The notes beneath the pieces are model-generated. The model did not search any database and was not told the origin of the DNA. It saw nothing but the letters and a program-made list of their open reading frames with translations. A DNA stretch of 64,000 bases from Marmoricola endophyticus (GTDB taxonomy: Bacteria; Actinomycetota; Actinomycetes; Propionibacteriales; Nocardioidaceae), in the NCBI RefSeq assembly GCF_014644415.1, contig NZ_BMKQ01000001.1, positions 2,497,984 through 2,561,983 on the forward strand, written 5' to 3'. Below, piece by piece: positions 31,209-39,382 of this stretch (position 1 is the first letter of the stretch; every line of letters begins with the position of its first letter). Both the position numbers and the translations under genes were made by a program.

Positions 31209-32276
31209 ATGACTCCGATGCCGACCGCCGTCACGGAACCTCGACGGGTGATCGGCGTCGAGGAGCACGCGTGGACCCCGGAGCTCCGCGATGCCCTGCT
31301 GCACTGGGGAGGCGACGACACGGTCGACCTGATGAGCTCCCAGGCGGACGTCGACGCACGCCTGCGCGAGCTCGGTGACGAGCGCCTGCGGCGCATGGAT
31401 CGGCTCGGCGTCGACATGCAGGTGCTGTCCGTCACGACCCCCGGCACCCAACCGCTCCGCGCGGCGGAGGCGGTCCCGCTCGCGCGTGACGCGAACGACG
31501 CCCTGCTGGACGCCACGAGGCGGCACCCGGATCGCTTCGCCGCTTTCGCCACTCTTCCGACGCCCGACCCCGACGCCGCCGCGATCGAGCTGGACCGGGT
31601 GGTCCGAGCGGGCATGGTGGGCGCGATGCTCTTCCCCCGCACCGGCGAGGACCAGCTCGACCACCCGCGGTTCAGGCCCGTCTTCGAGAGCGCGGCAGAA
31701 CTGGGTGTGCCGATCTACCTCCACCCCGGGGTGCCGCCGCGAGCCGTACGCGCCTCGCTCTACGACGGGTTCGACCCGTGGGTGTCGATGCTCCTCGCCA
31801 CCGGCGGGTGGGGCTGGCACGCCGAGGCCGGTGTCGCCGTGCTCAGGCTGATCCTCGCCGGGACGTTCGACCGGCACCCGGACCTCCAGGTGGTGCTCGG
31901 TCACTGGGGTGAGCAGCTGGTGTCGTTCGCCGACCGAGCCGACCTGCTCAGCGGCGCTGCTGGACTCGAGCGGCCGGTGCTCGAGCAGGTCACCGACCAC
32001 GTGCACGTGAGCGCCGGGGGAGTGATGAGCCACCGGATGATGCGCGCGGCGCTCGACGTGCTCGGCGCCGATCGGGTGATGTACGGCCACGACGATCCGT
32101 ACGGCGCAGGTGCGGCCGGCCAGGCCGGCGCCGACTCGCGCGGTCGGTACGGCGGTCGTGACGGCGCCCGCCTGTTCGTCGAGGAGGCGCCCCTGTCCGA
32201 TCCCGACAAGGCTCGTCTCGCCCATGTCAACGCCGAGCGGCTGCTCGGCCTCGCACCTGTGGAGGAGCACTCGTGA
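31209..32276 (+). CDS. Amidohydrolase family protein (ACMSD-like)
   Basis: 355 residues from ATG (a second ATG three codons in is possible). The TIM-barrel metal motifs of the Amidohydrolase_2 family are present: RVIGVEEHAW at the N-terminus, IYLHPGVPP (His near 172), VLGHWGEQLVSF (His near 228) and YGHDDPYG with the late acid. The family decarboxylates or hydrolyses aromatic or alpha-keto acids. It is coupled to the next gene by a 4-base overlap and is probably repressed by the divergent MarR protein. Confidence 0.85.
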   Translation: MTPMPTAVTEPRRVIGVEEHAWTPELRDALLHWGGDDTVDLMSSQADVDARLRELGDERLRRMDRLGVDMQVLSVTTPGTQPLRAAEAVPLARDANDALLDATRRHPDRFAAFATLPTPDPDAAAIELDRVVRAGMVGAMLFPRTGEDQLDHPRFRPVFESAAELGVPIYLHPGVPPRAVRASLYDGFDPWVSMLLATGGWGWHAEAGVAVLRLILAGTFDRHPDLQVVLGHWGEQLVSFADRADLLSGAAGLERPVLEQVTDHVHVSAGGVMSHRMMRAALDVLGADRVMYGHDDPYGAGAAGQAGADSRGRYGGRDGARLFVEEAPLSDPDKARLAHVNAERLLGLAPVEEHS

Positions 32277-33196
32277 ACCGCACCCCTGTGCCGATGCCGT
32301 CGGCGACCCCGGCGCCGATCCTGTCGGTCAAGCCGATCACCGTGGACGCGCCGGACCGCGGCAGCGACCTCCAGGTGCGCGTCGCGGCGCCGCTCGTCGG
32401 CGGCGGGCTGCCGGTCGTGCTCTTCGCCCACGGGTTCGGCTCGTCGCTGGACCTCTACGGCCCGCTGACCGACCACTGGGCTGCGCAGGGGATGGTGGTG
32501 GTGCAACCGACCTTCCTCGACTCGCGGACGCTGGACCTGCCGGTGGACGACCCGCGCGTGCCGCACGTCTGGCGCCGGCGGGTCGACGACCTGGTGCACG
32601 TCCTCGACCGGCTCGGCGAGCTGGTCGCCACCGTGCCGGGCCTGGCCGACCGGGTGGACCCGACCCGGGTCGCCGTCGCCGGCCACTCCTTCGGCGGGCA
32701 GAGCGCCGGACAGCTGCTGGGACTGAGGGTCGACGGCTCGGGCGGCGAGCCCGGTCCTGACCGGTCCGACCCCCGGGTGCGTGCCGGGGTCCTGCTGGCC
32801 ACCGCCGGCCGCGGCGGTGACTCCCTCGCTCCCGGCACGGCCGAGGCGATGCCGTTCCTGAACGCTCGGTTCGACCAGATGAGCGCACCCGCCCTCGTGG
32901 TCGCCGGCGACCACGACGACTCGCCTCTCACGGTCCGCGGTCCGGCGTGGACCACCGATCCGTACCACCTCAGCCCTGGGCCCAAGTCGCTGCTGACCGT
33001 GCCCGGCGGCGAGCACTTCCTCGGTGGCATCGCCGGGTACGAGGCCGTCGAGAACACCGACCCCGACCCGGCTCGCCTCGCCCTCGTGCAGCGGGTGACG
33101 ACCGCCTACCTGCGCGCCGCCCTGCTCGAGGAGTCGGCGGACTGGGAGCGCCTGCGAGCCGAGGACTCGGACGGCGTCCTCGTCTCGAAGTCCTGA
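32273..33196 (+). CDS. Alpha/beta hydrolase, chlorophyllase/PAF-acetylhydrolase-like
   Basis: 307 residues, GTG in the GTGA overlap with the amidohydrolase gene. The oxyanion segment is VLFAHGFGSSLDLYGPLTDHWAAQGMVVVQP, the nucleophile elbow AGHSFGGQSAG (Ser near 143), the acid in VVAGDHDDSP and the His in PGGEHFLGG. No signal peptide. It is likely an esterase that works with the amidohydrolase on an ester or lactone substrate. Confidence 0.85.
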   Translation: MNRTPVPMPSATPAPILSVKPITVDAPDRGSDLQVRVAAPLVGGGLPVVLFAHGFGSSLDLYGPLTDHWAAQGMVVVQPTFLDSRTLDLPVDDPRVPHVWRRRVDDLVHVLDRLGELVATVPGLADRVDPTRVAVAGHSFGGQSAGQLLGLRVDGSGGEPGPDRSDPRVRAGVLLATAGRGGDSLAPGTAEAMPFLNARFDQMSAPALVVAGDHDDSPLTVRGPAWTTDPYHLSPGPKSLLTVPGGEHFLGGIAGYEAVENTDPDPARLALVQRVTTAYLRAALLEESADWERLRAEDSDGVLVSKS

Positions 33197-33373
33197 CCGG
33201 GCCTGGGGCCCCGCTCAGGGATGAGGAGCCGTCGGCGCCGGGGGTTGCGTCTGGCCGCCTGCGGTCGTTCGTCGCCGGCGCCGAGGTCGACACCCACGTT
33301 CCTTCACGCTGAACGAGGGCGCCGTGGACCGACTCGGGTACGTCATGGACCTGCGTCGCCGTGATCGCTCTGC

Positions 33374-34720
33374 TCAGCCCACTGGCGACATCGCGGAGCG
33401 GGGTGCGGGGACGTCGCCACCGAGCTTGTTCATCGGCGTCTTGTAGGTCTCCTTGCCCAGGGCGATCGCGGTGCCCGAGATCAGGCAGATCACCACGACC
33501 ATCACCGAGACAGGAAGCCACCCGCTGGAGTCGCCGCCGGCGAGCGCCACGGCGATGGTGGGGCCGAAGCCGGCGAGGGCGAAGCCGAACTGGGTGCCGA
33601 CCGCCATGCCCGAGAGCCGGACCTCGGTCGGGAAGATCTCCGAGTACGTCACCGGCCACACCGCGTTCGTCATGGCGTAGAGGAAGGAGTTGAACACGAT
33701 GCCGGTGAGGAAGATCAGTGCGACGCTCCCCGACGTCACCGACCAGAAGAACAGCGACAGCGACACCGCGCACCCGACCTGGCCGGTGAGGAAGACCTTC
33801 TTGCGGCCGATCCGGTCCGAGAGGGCGCCGAAGTAGGGGATGGTGAAGATCGCGATGAAGTTGGAGACGATGGCCAGCCACAGCATCACGGTGCTGCTGA
33901 CGCCGATGCCGTACTCGTCGCTGGTGGCGAACGCGAGGCCGAAGACGCTGAACAGCGTCCCGGTCGAGGCGATGAAGGCCGCGAAGAAGACGCGGACCAC
34001 TCCACGCCAGTGGTCGCGGAAGAGCACCTTGAGCGGCACCGACGGCTTCTCGCCGCGTGCCTCCTCCGCCTCGAACTCCGGGGTCTCGTCCAGGCTGCGA
34101 CGGATCAGGTAGCCGACCACCACGACCACCGCACTCAGCCAGAACGGCACCCGCCAGCCCCAGCTGAGGAGCTGGTCCTCGGAGAGGAAGGTGGACAGCG
34201 GCAGCACGATCGCCGGCGCGACGACCTGGCCGCTGACCGTGCCGGACAGCGTCCAGCTGGTGTAGTAGCCGCGCCGGTCCTCGGGAGCGTGCTCGAAGGA
34301 CATCGAGTTGGCGCCGGCCTGCTCGCCGGACGCGGAGAGCCCCTGGAGGAGCCGCAGCAGGACCAGCAGGATCGGGGCCCACAGGCCGATCTGGCTGTAC
34401 GTCGGCAGGCAGCCGATGAGGAACGTCGAGGCCCCCATCATCACCAGTGTGCCGACCATGACGCTCTTGCGGCCGACCCGGTCACCGATGTGTCCGCTGA
34501 CGAACGAGCCGAACGGTCGCGCGACGTAGGCGACGCCGAAGGTGGCCAGCGACGCGAGCGTCCCGGTGGCCGGATCGGCGTCGTCGAAGAAGATCTTCGG
34601 GAAGACCAGCGCGGCGATCGTGCCGTACACGAAGAAGTCGTAGTACTCCAGCGTGCTGCCGATCCACGCGGCGATGGCGGCCTTGCGCGGCTGCTTCACG
34701 TAGGTGGTGGTGGTTGACAT
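33374..34720 (-). CDS. MFS transporter of the metabolite:H+ symporter (MHS) family
   Basis: 448 residues, 12 hydrophobic helices. MHS hallmarks: AAIAAWIGSTLEYYDFFVYGTIAALVFPKIFF at the N-terminus, RPFGSFVSGHIGDRVGRKSVMV between helices 2 and 3, and GLSASGEQAGANSMSFEHAPEDRRGYYTS. Members carry shikimate, citrate, alpha-ketoglutarate or other organic acids with protons. It follows the AroQ-like gene by 51 bases on the same strand, which suggests import of a quinate/shikimate-like compound. Confidence 0.92.
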   Translation of the reverse strand: MSTTTTYVKQPRKAAIAAWIGSTLEYYDFFVYGTIAALVFPKIFFDDADPATGTLASLATFGVAYVARPFGSFVSGHIGDRVGRKSVMVGTLVMMGASTFLIGCLPTYSQIGLWAPILLVLLRLLQGLSASGEQAGANSMSFEHAPEDRRGYYTSWTLSGTVSGQVVAPAIVLPLSTFLSEDQLLSWGWRVPFWLSAVVVVVGYLIRRSLDETPEFEAEEARGEKPSVPLKVLFRDHWRGVVRVFFAAFIASTGTLFSVFGLAFATSDEYGIGVSSTVMLWLAIVSNFIAIFTIPYFGALSDRIGRKKVFLTGQVGCAVSLSLFFWSVTSGSVALIFLTGIVFNSFLYAMTNAVWPVTYSEIFPTEVRLSGMAVGTQFGFALAGFGPTIAVALAGGDSSGWLPVSVMVVVICLISGTAIALGKETYKTPMNKLGGDVPAPRSAMSPVG

Positions 34721-34771
34721 GGCGATCTCCGGTTCTCGGTGGGCGTGGAGAGGTGGGCTGGTCGGGAAGGA

Positions 34772-35209
34772 CTAGTCCTGGCGGATCTTGTGGACGAGGG
34801 CCTCGAGTGCGCTGGAGTAGCCGCGCCACGCGGCTCCGGCGATGTAGACCGCGGCCGAGCCGGCGAAGATGTCCACCCGCTCCTTGGCGTCGATCGCGTG
34901 CCACTGCGAGATGTGCACGACGGCGAAGGGGAGCTCGGTGTCGCGCAGGGCGTCGAGCAGCGGGTAGCCGACCGAGCTGAACCCGGCCGGGTTGACGATC
35001 AGCGCGTCCAGCTCGTCCTGGTGCTCGTGGACGAAGTCCACGAGGACGTGCTCGGCGTTGGACTGCTGGTGGATGACCTCGACCCCGAGGGTCGCGGCGG
35101 TCTTCTCCACGTCGACGGTGATGTCGTCGAGGGTGTGGTGGCCGTACTTGGCCGGGTTGCGACGACCCAGCCGGTTCAGGTTCGACCCGTGAAGAACTGC
35201 GACCTTCAT
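34772..35209 (-). CDS. Type II 3-dehydroquinate dehydratase-like protein (divergent)
   Basis: 145 residues, the usual length. The N-terminal loop HGSNLNRLGRRNPAKYG keeps the Arg and Tyr of the family motif GPNLNLLGxREPxxYG. The conserved Asn is in NPAGFSSVGYPLLDAL, but the standard NPGAYTHTS is much changed. The late catalytic His is in HISQWHA (standard HLSNxxxR). It keeps the Asn/Tyr/His catalytic residues with an altered substrate pocket. In context (MHS symporter, GntR regulator, PQQ dehydrogenase) a catabolic role on a quinate-like compound is more likely than aromatic biosynthesis. Confidence 0.78.
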   Translation of the reverse strand: MKVAVLHGSNLNRLGRRNPAKYGHHTLDDITVDVEKTAATLGVEVIHQQSNAEHVLVDFVHEHQDELDALIVNPAGFSSVGYPLLDALRDTELPFAVVHISQWHAIDAKERVDIFAGSAAVYIAGAAWRGYSSALEALVHKIRQD

Positions 35210-35252
35210 GATGGAGACTCCTGCGAGGATCGGGCGACGGCTCGAGCCGTCG

Positions 35253-35275
35253 GTGTACTAGAAATATATCGAGAG
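35253..35275. promoter_or_regulatory. Candidate GntR operator, site A
   Basis: AT-rich patch GTGTACTAGAAATATATCGA in the spacer between the divergent AroQ-like and GntR genes. Its complement, ATATATTTCTAGTACAC, resembles the site at 37086-37107 (ATATATTCCAAATATACAC). Confidence 0.5.
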
Positions 35276-35305
35276 TGTGACGTACGTCAAGTTCGGAGTG
35301 TGTGC

Positions 35306-35953
35306 ATGGCAGCGACCAAGTCCACGGAGGCCTACTCCCGCGTGCGCCGGGACATCGTCAGCGGGGTCATCCCGGCCAACGTCACCATCGACGAGGCCGA
35401 GCTGGGCCGTCGCTACGGACTGGGTCGGACCCCGATCCGCGAGGCGCTCAAGCAGCTGCGCAACGACCAGCTGCTGGTCTGGCCGGACCGCCGTTCCCCG
35501 TACGTCCCTGAGATCGGCGTCGGGCAGGTCCGTTCGCTCTACGAGGCGCGCACGATGTTCGAGACCCAGACCGCTGCGGTCGCCGCCGAGCGGATCACCG
35601 ACACCGAGGCAGAGTCCCTGGACCGCCTGGTCGCCGAGGAGGCGGACCTGGTGGCCCGGGGGATGCCGTACGAGGCGGTCGAGGTCGACCTGCAGTTCCA
35701 CCGCGGGGTCGCCGAGGCGACCGGCAACACGTTCCTCGTCGACGCCTCGACCAGGATCAACGTCTGCGCGCTGCGGATCTGGCACGACATGATCGCCACG
35801 GAGGAGATGCTCGCCACCGAGCACGCCGACATCGTCGAGGCGCTGCGCCGCCACGACGGCGACGGTGCGGCCGACGCCGCACGGCGGCACATCGCCAACG
35901 CCTACGAGCGCTACATCCGGATGACCTCGAGGATCCCCAGCCGTACGCGCTGA
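35306..35953 (+). CDS. GntR family regulator, FCD subfamily
   Basis: 215 residues from the ATG of MAATKSTEAYSRVRRDI; GGAG lies about 10 bases upstream. The winged helix is at about 10-70 (IDEAELGRRYGLGRTPIREALKQLRNDQLL). The FCD ligand domain follows with helical residues LYEARTMFETQTAAVAAERI, the metal-site pattern DLQFHRGVAEATGN and a late His (RRHIANAYERY). FCD regulators bind organic acids. It is divergent from the AroQ-like/MHS operon and convergent with the ThuA gene across a terminator hairpin. Confidence 0.92.
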   Translation: MAATKSTEAYSRVRRDIVSGVIPANVTIDEAELGRRYGLGRTPIREALKQLRNDQLLVWPDRRSPYVPEIGVGQVRSLYEARTMFETQTAAVAAERITDTEAESLDRLVAEEADLVARGMPYEAVEVDLQFHRGVAEATGNTFLVDASTRINVCALRIWHDMIATEEMLATEHADIVEALRRHDGDGAADAARRHIANAYERYIRMTSRIPSRTR

Positions 35954-35954
35954 T

Positions 35955-35985
35955 TCGCTGGGTGGGCTCCGCGCCCGCCCAGCGA
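35955..35985. terminator. Bidirectional terminator hairpin between GntR and ThuA genes
   Basis: TCGCTGGGTGGGC (35955-35967) and GCCCGCCCAGCGA (35973-35985) form a 13-bp stem with one mismatch and a 5-base loop. It lies exactly between two convergent stop codons. No T-run, as usual in this GC range. Confidence 0.65.
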
Positions 35986-35990
35986 GTCGC

Positions 35991-36950
35991 TCAACGGCAG
36001 AAGGGCTCGAGCCCGGCGGTGGACTTGATCCCGCCGACGATCAGCCGCTGGAACTCTCGCACCCCCGTCTCGGTGGAGGCAGGGTCGAAGTCGGTCTGCC
36101 CGTGGCCGAGCGTGGTGAGGAAGGCGCGGCCACCGTCGTAGTACTGGCACCACGCGACCGGGTGCTTCGAGCCGTGGCCCGGGTGGTGGTAGTTGCCGGT
36201 CACCCCCTGGGCGAGCGTCCCCTCGTCGACGGCGGCGAGGAAGCGCACCTTGGACGGGTAGGGCACGAGGTTGTACCACTCGTCGGTGAAGGCCCACCGC
36301 TTCGGCAGGTCCCGCGTCGAGACGTCCTTGCGGTCGGTCGTCCGGACGACGCCGGCCTGGTCGTGGCCGTGGTCGTAGAAGTTCGCGCCGCCGAGCAGGC
36401 CCTCGTACCAGGGCCAGTTGTACTCGGTGCCGAACGCGTTGTGGATGCCGACGAAGCCGCCGCCGCCGCGCACGTACTGCCGCAGCGAGGTCTGGGCGGC
36501 GTCGTCGAGGGTGTCCCTGCTGGTGCTCAGGAAGACGACGGCGTTGTACTTGAAGAGGTTCGCCGGCGACGCGAGCTGCGTGATGTCCTCGGTCCAGTCG
36601 ACGCCGAACCCGTACTTCTTGCCCAGGGCGATCATGCCGTTCTGGGCGGCGTTGGCCTCGCTCAGCGTCGGGTCGAGGCCCGGCCCCAGCGCTGGCCCGA
36701 GGTTGGCGTGACGAGGCCCCGCCGTCCGGGTGTACAGCAGGACCTTGATGCCCTTGCTGGTGTCGAAGTTGCCCCAGTCGTGGTAGCACTTCGCGCTCGT
36801 TCCGCGGCACACGCCGTAGTCGGGGTCGCCCAGCTGCTTGGCGGCGGTCGACGGCTTCGACGCGGCCGTTGCCGCGCCGTACGTCGTCGTGCCCACCGCC
36901 GCGAGCGCCGCGGCCGCGAGCGCGACCAGCACTGTCTTCGTCCTGCTCAT
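35991..36950 (-). CDS. Secreted ThuA-domain protein
   Basis: 319 residues from the ATG of MSRTKTVLVALAAAALAAVG, which begins a signal peptide (cleavage probably after YGAATAA). The ThuA-like glutamine-amidotransferase-type fold is indicated by IKVLLYTRTAGPRHANLGP (strand 1), DITQLASPANLFKYNAVVFLSTSRDTLDDAAQTSLRQYVRGGGGFVGIHNAFGTEYNWPWYEGLLGG (core, ~120-186) and the late HPVAWCQYYDGGRAFLTTLGHG. ThuA relatives act on sugars such as trehalose or in carbohydrate oxidation. It is divergent from the PQQ dehydrogenase and probably processes a related sugar or polyol outside the cell. Confidence 0.82.
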   Translation of the reverse strand: MSRTKTVLVALAAAALAAVGTTTYGAATAASKPSTAAKQLGDPDYGVCRGTSAKCYHDWGNFDTSKGIKVLLYTRTAGPRHANLGPALGPGLDPTLSEANAAQNGMIALGKKYGFGVDWTEDITQLASPANLFKYNAVVFLSTSRDTLDDAAQTSLRQYVRGGGGFVGIHNAFGTEYNWPWYEGLLGGANFYDHGHDQAGVVRTTDRKDVSTRDLPKRWAFTDEWYNLVPYPSKVRFLAAVDEGTLAQGVTGNYHHPGHGSKHPVAWCQYYDGGRAFLTTLGHGQTDFDPASTETGVREFQRLIVGGIKSTAGLEPFCR

Positions 36951-37085
36951 GGTCGTTCCACCTCGTTGTCTCCGGCGCCGCCCGTGGGGCTGGTCAGGGA
37001 CCGCCGGCCGTACGCCGGTGCGACGGGCGGTGCTGGGTGACCGGGCCGGGTCCGTCTGGTGGGCCCTTGTGGTGATGCCGGTCAC

Positions 37086-37107
37086 ATCATATATTCCAAA
37101 TATACAC
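37086..37107. promoter_or_regulatory. Candidate GntR operator, site B
   Basis: CATATATTCCAAATATACAC in the 200-base spacer between the divergent ThuA and PQQ dehydrogenase genes. It contains the imperfect inverted repeat TATATT-CC-AAATATA and resembles site A at 35253. A shared regulator for both promoters is inferred. Confidence 0.55.
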
Positions 37108-37150
37108 AGCCGGCTGGGACTGTCCAGCCCCACTCACTCGGGAGGACCCC

Positions 37151-39307
37151 ATGCAACGCAGAACGTTCATCGCCGGATCGTCCACGGCGCTCGGTGGCGC
37201 CCTGGCGACGAGCCTGCTCGACCAGGCGCCCGCCCAGGCGGCGAGTCTGCTGGCCCCGGCCGCACAGCCCTCGGGTTTCGGTCCGGTGGGACCCGACTTC
37301 CCGAAGGTCTGCGGCGACTACGCCAACCAGAACCACTCCCCGCTCACCCAGATCACGCGGGGCAACGTCCGCCGCCTGGGCGGGGCGTGGCACCAGACGC
37401 TCGAGCCGGACAGCACCGGTCGCTCGCAGCAGAGCACCGTGGTCGCCGAGGCCGGCGTGCTGTACGTCCAGTCGGCCCAGCAGAACGTCTTCGCCGTCGA
37501 CGGTCGGACGGGAAGGATCAGGTGGAAGACCAACGTCGGCACCGAGCAGATCAACATGCGTGGTGTCGCGCTGGACGGCAAGCGGGTCTTCACCATCTCC
37601 GGTGACAACCACGTGTACGCCCTCGACAAGGCGACCGGGGAGGTGGTCTGGAAGACGCTCCTGCTGACCGAGGACGCCGGCGGCGACGACAACGACGGCT
37701 GCGATCCCGAGAACGGCCAGTGCGGTGGCTCGGTCGGCTCGCTCGCGGGCGCCGTCGTGCACTGGGACGGTCTGATCTACGTCGGGATGCAGGGCAGCAC
37801 GGCGGGCGCCAGAGGGCGGGCGTACGCCCTGGACGCGAAGACCGGGAAGCTGCGGTGGACCTTCTGGTCGGCCCCGGGACCCGGCGAGTTCGGTCACGAC
37901 ACCTGGGAGGGCGACAGCTGGAAGACCGGCGGCGCCGTCCCGTGGATCCACCCGGCGATCGACCCCGCTCTCGGGCTCGTCTACTGGACCTTCGGCAACC
38001 CCTACCCGCGGACGAACGGCGAGACCCGGGGAGGCGACAACCTGTTCGCCAACTGCATCGTCGCGCTCGACGCGAAGAGCGGAAAGCGCCAGTGGCACTT
38101 CCAGTCGGTCCATCACGACATCTGGGACTACGACAACGTGATGGCGCCGGTGCTGGCCGACGTCAAGGTCAAGGGTCGCAAGCGCAAGGTCGTCGTGTAC
38201 GGCAGCAAGGTCGGGAAGTACTTCATCCTGGACCGTCGCAACGGCGACCCGATCCAGGGCCTCACCGAGCGGTCGGTGCCGCAGGACCCCCGGCAGAAGA
38301 CCGCCAAGACGCAGCCGGAGCCGGAGGGGGAGTCCTTCCTCCCGCAGAAGCCGCGCTTCGACAACGCGACCCGGCCGGTGCCGTTCTACCCCGTCGGCGG
38401 GGTCTTCGACACCTTCTGGGACCGGGCGACCATCATCTTCCCGGGCGCGGGCGGTGGGGCCGACTGGGGCCACGTCTCGTTCAACCCGCACACCGGGTGG
38501 ATCTACGTCGGCTACGGCCTGATCAACTCCGCGTACTCCAACACCTTGGAGGGCCGGGTCAACACCGCTCGGCCGTACGGCGAGTACTTCGGCGGCGGCA
38601 TCGCCGCGGTCGACCCGCGGGACAACTCGGTGGTGTGGTCGATCGAGAAGGACTGGTCGCTGGCCCACGGCAACGGCATCCTCACCACGGGCGGACGCGT
38701 GATGTTCCAGGGTGGTCCGGACGGCGTGCTCCAGGCGATGGACGACGAGACCGCCGAGGTGCTCTGGGAGTTCCAGTGCGGGGCCGGGGTGCACACCAGC
38801 CCCATCGCGTACGAGGTCGACGGCGAGCAGTACCTCGCTGTCTTCGCCGGCGGGAACTCGCTGCCGTACCCCGACATCCCGAAGGGCTCGGAGCTGTGGG
38901 CCTTCAAGATCGGCGGGAAAGTCAAGCAGGCGGCCGCGCCGACGCCGCCCTCGAAACGCAACCAGATCCGCACCACGCCCGTCGACGCCGCCACCGCCGA
39001 CAACACGGTCACGATCGGTCGGATCTGGGACGCCGCGGCGAAGAAGCCCGGTGGCGAGGAGAACCTGGTGGCGCAGAACGCGATGTCGCCGCAGGTGATG
39101 ACGGTCCCGCGCGGCACGACCGTCACCTTCGTCAACCCGGCCGACAACAAGACTGCACACGGGGCCGTCGCGTTCTTCGACTACGAGTTCGACAGCGGCA
39201 CCCTGATGCCGGGCGACACCTTCACGCACACCTTCGACACGACCGGGGAGTTCTTCTACAACGATCCCGTCTACCCGCAGAACACCGGCAAGATCGTCGT
39301 CGTCTGA
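37151..39307 (+). CDS. Tat-exported PQQ-dependent dehydrogenase with C-terminal cupredoxin-like domain
   Basis: 718 residues. The twin-arginine signal MQRRTFIAGSS marks export after folding. Residues ~45-600 form an eight-bladed quinoprotein propeller with blade motifs such as GRIRWKT, ATGEVVWKT and TGKLRWTF; the active-site stretch is HHDIWDYDN (321-329), as in glucose/quinate-type enzymes. Residues ~605-718 read as a cupredoxin fold (TVTFVNPADNKTAHGA ... FDSGTLMPGDTFTHTFDTTGEFFY). His670 is kept, but the usual Cys, His and Met ligands appear as Asn704/Asp705, Tyr708 and Asn711. It oxidises an alcohol, sugar or polyol outside the cell. No PQQ synthesis genes are visible here. Confidence 0.85.
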   Translation: MQRRTFIAGSSTALGGALATSLLDQAPAQAASLLAPAAQPSGFGPVGPDFPKVCGDYANQNHSPLTQITRGNVRRLGGAWHQTLEPDSTGRSQQSTVVAEAGVLYVQSAQQNVFAVDGRTGRIRWKTNVGTEQINMRGVALDGKRVFTISGDNHVYALDKATGEVVWKTLLLTEDAGGDDNDGCDPENGQCGGSVGSLAGAVVHWDGLIYVGMQGSTAGARGRAYALDAKTGKLRWTFWSAPGPGEFGHDTWEGDSWKTGGAVPWIHPAIDPALGLVYWTFGNPYPRTNGETRGGDNLFANCIVALDAKSGKRQWHFQSVHHDIWDYDNVMAPVLADVKVKGRKRKVVVYGSKVGKYFILDRRNGDPIQGLTERSVPQDPRQKTAKTQPEPEGESFLPQKPRFDNATRPVPFYPVGGVFDTFWDRATIIFPGAGGGADWGHVSFNPHTGWIYVGYGLINSAYSNTLEGRVNTARPYGEYFGGGIAAVDPRDNSVVWSIEKDWSLAHGNGILTTGGRVMFQGGPDGVLQAMDDETAEVLWEFQCGAGVHTSPIAYEVDGEQYLAVFAGGNSLPYPDIPKGSELWAFKIGGKVKQAAAPTPPSKRNQIRTTPVDAATADNTVTIGRIWDAAAKKPGGEENLVAQNAMSPQVMTVPRGTTVTFVNPADNKTAHGAVAFFDYEFDSGTLMPGDTFTHTFDTTGEFFYNDPVYPQNTGKIVVV

Positions 39308-39321
39308 GCACGGCGCGCCGT

Positions 39322-39340
39322 CCCGGGCGACCTGCCCGGG
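39322..39340 (+). terminator. Stem-loop after the PQQ dehydrogenase gene
   Basis: CCCGGGC-GACCT-GCCCGGG, a perfect 7-bp GC stem with a 5-base loop, 15 bases after the stop codon. There is no T-run. Confidence 0.55.
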
Positions 39341-39382
39341 GCGGTGCGGGCGAGCCGCAGCGGCCCCTCTAGCGTCGACGGC

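Noticed and set aside
38111-38137. Lanthanide signature (Asp-x-Asp) in the PQQ dehydrogenase active site
   Set aside because: HHDIWDYDN has the extra Asp, but the same HHDxWDxD pattern occurs in calcium/magnesium-dependent glucose and quinate dehydrogenases, so it does not prove lanthanide use.
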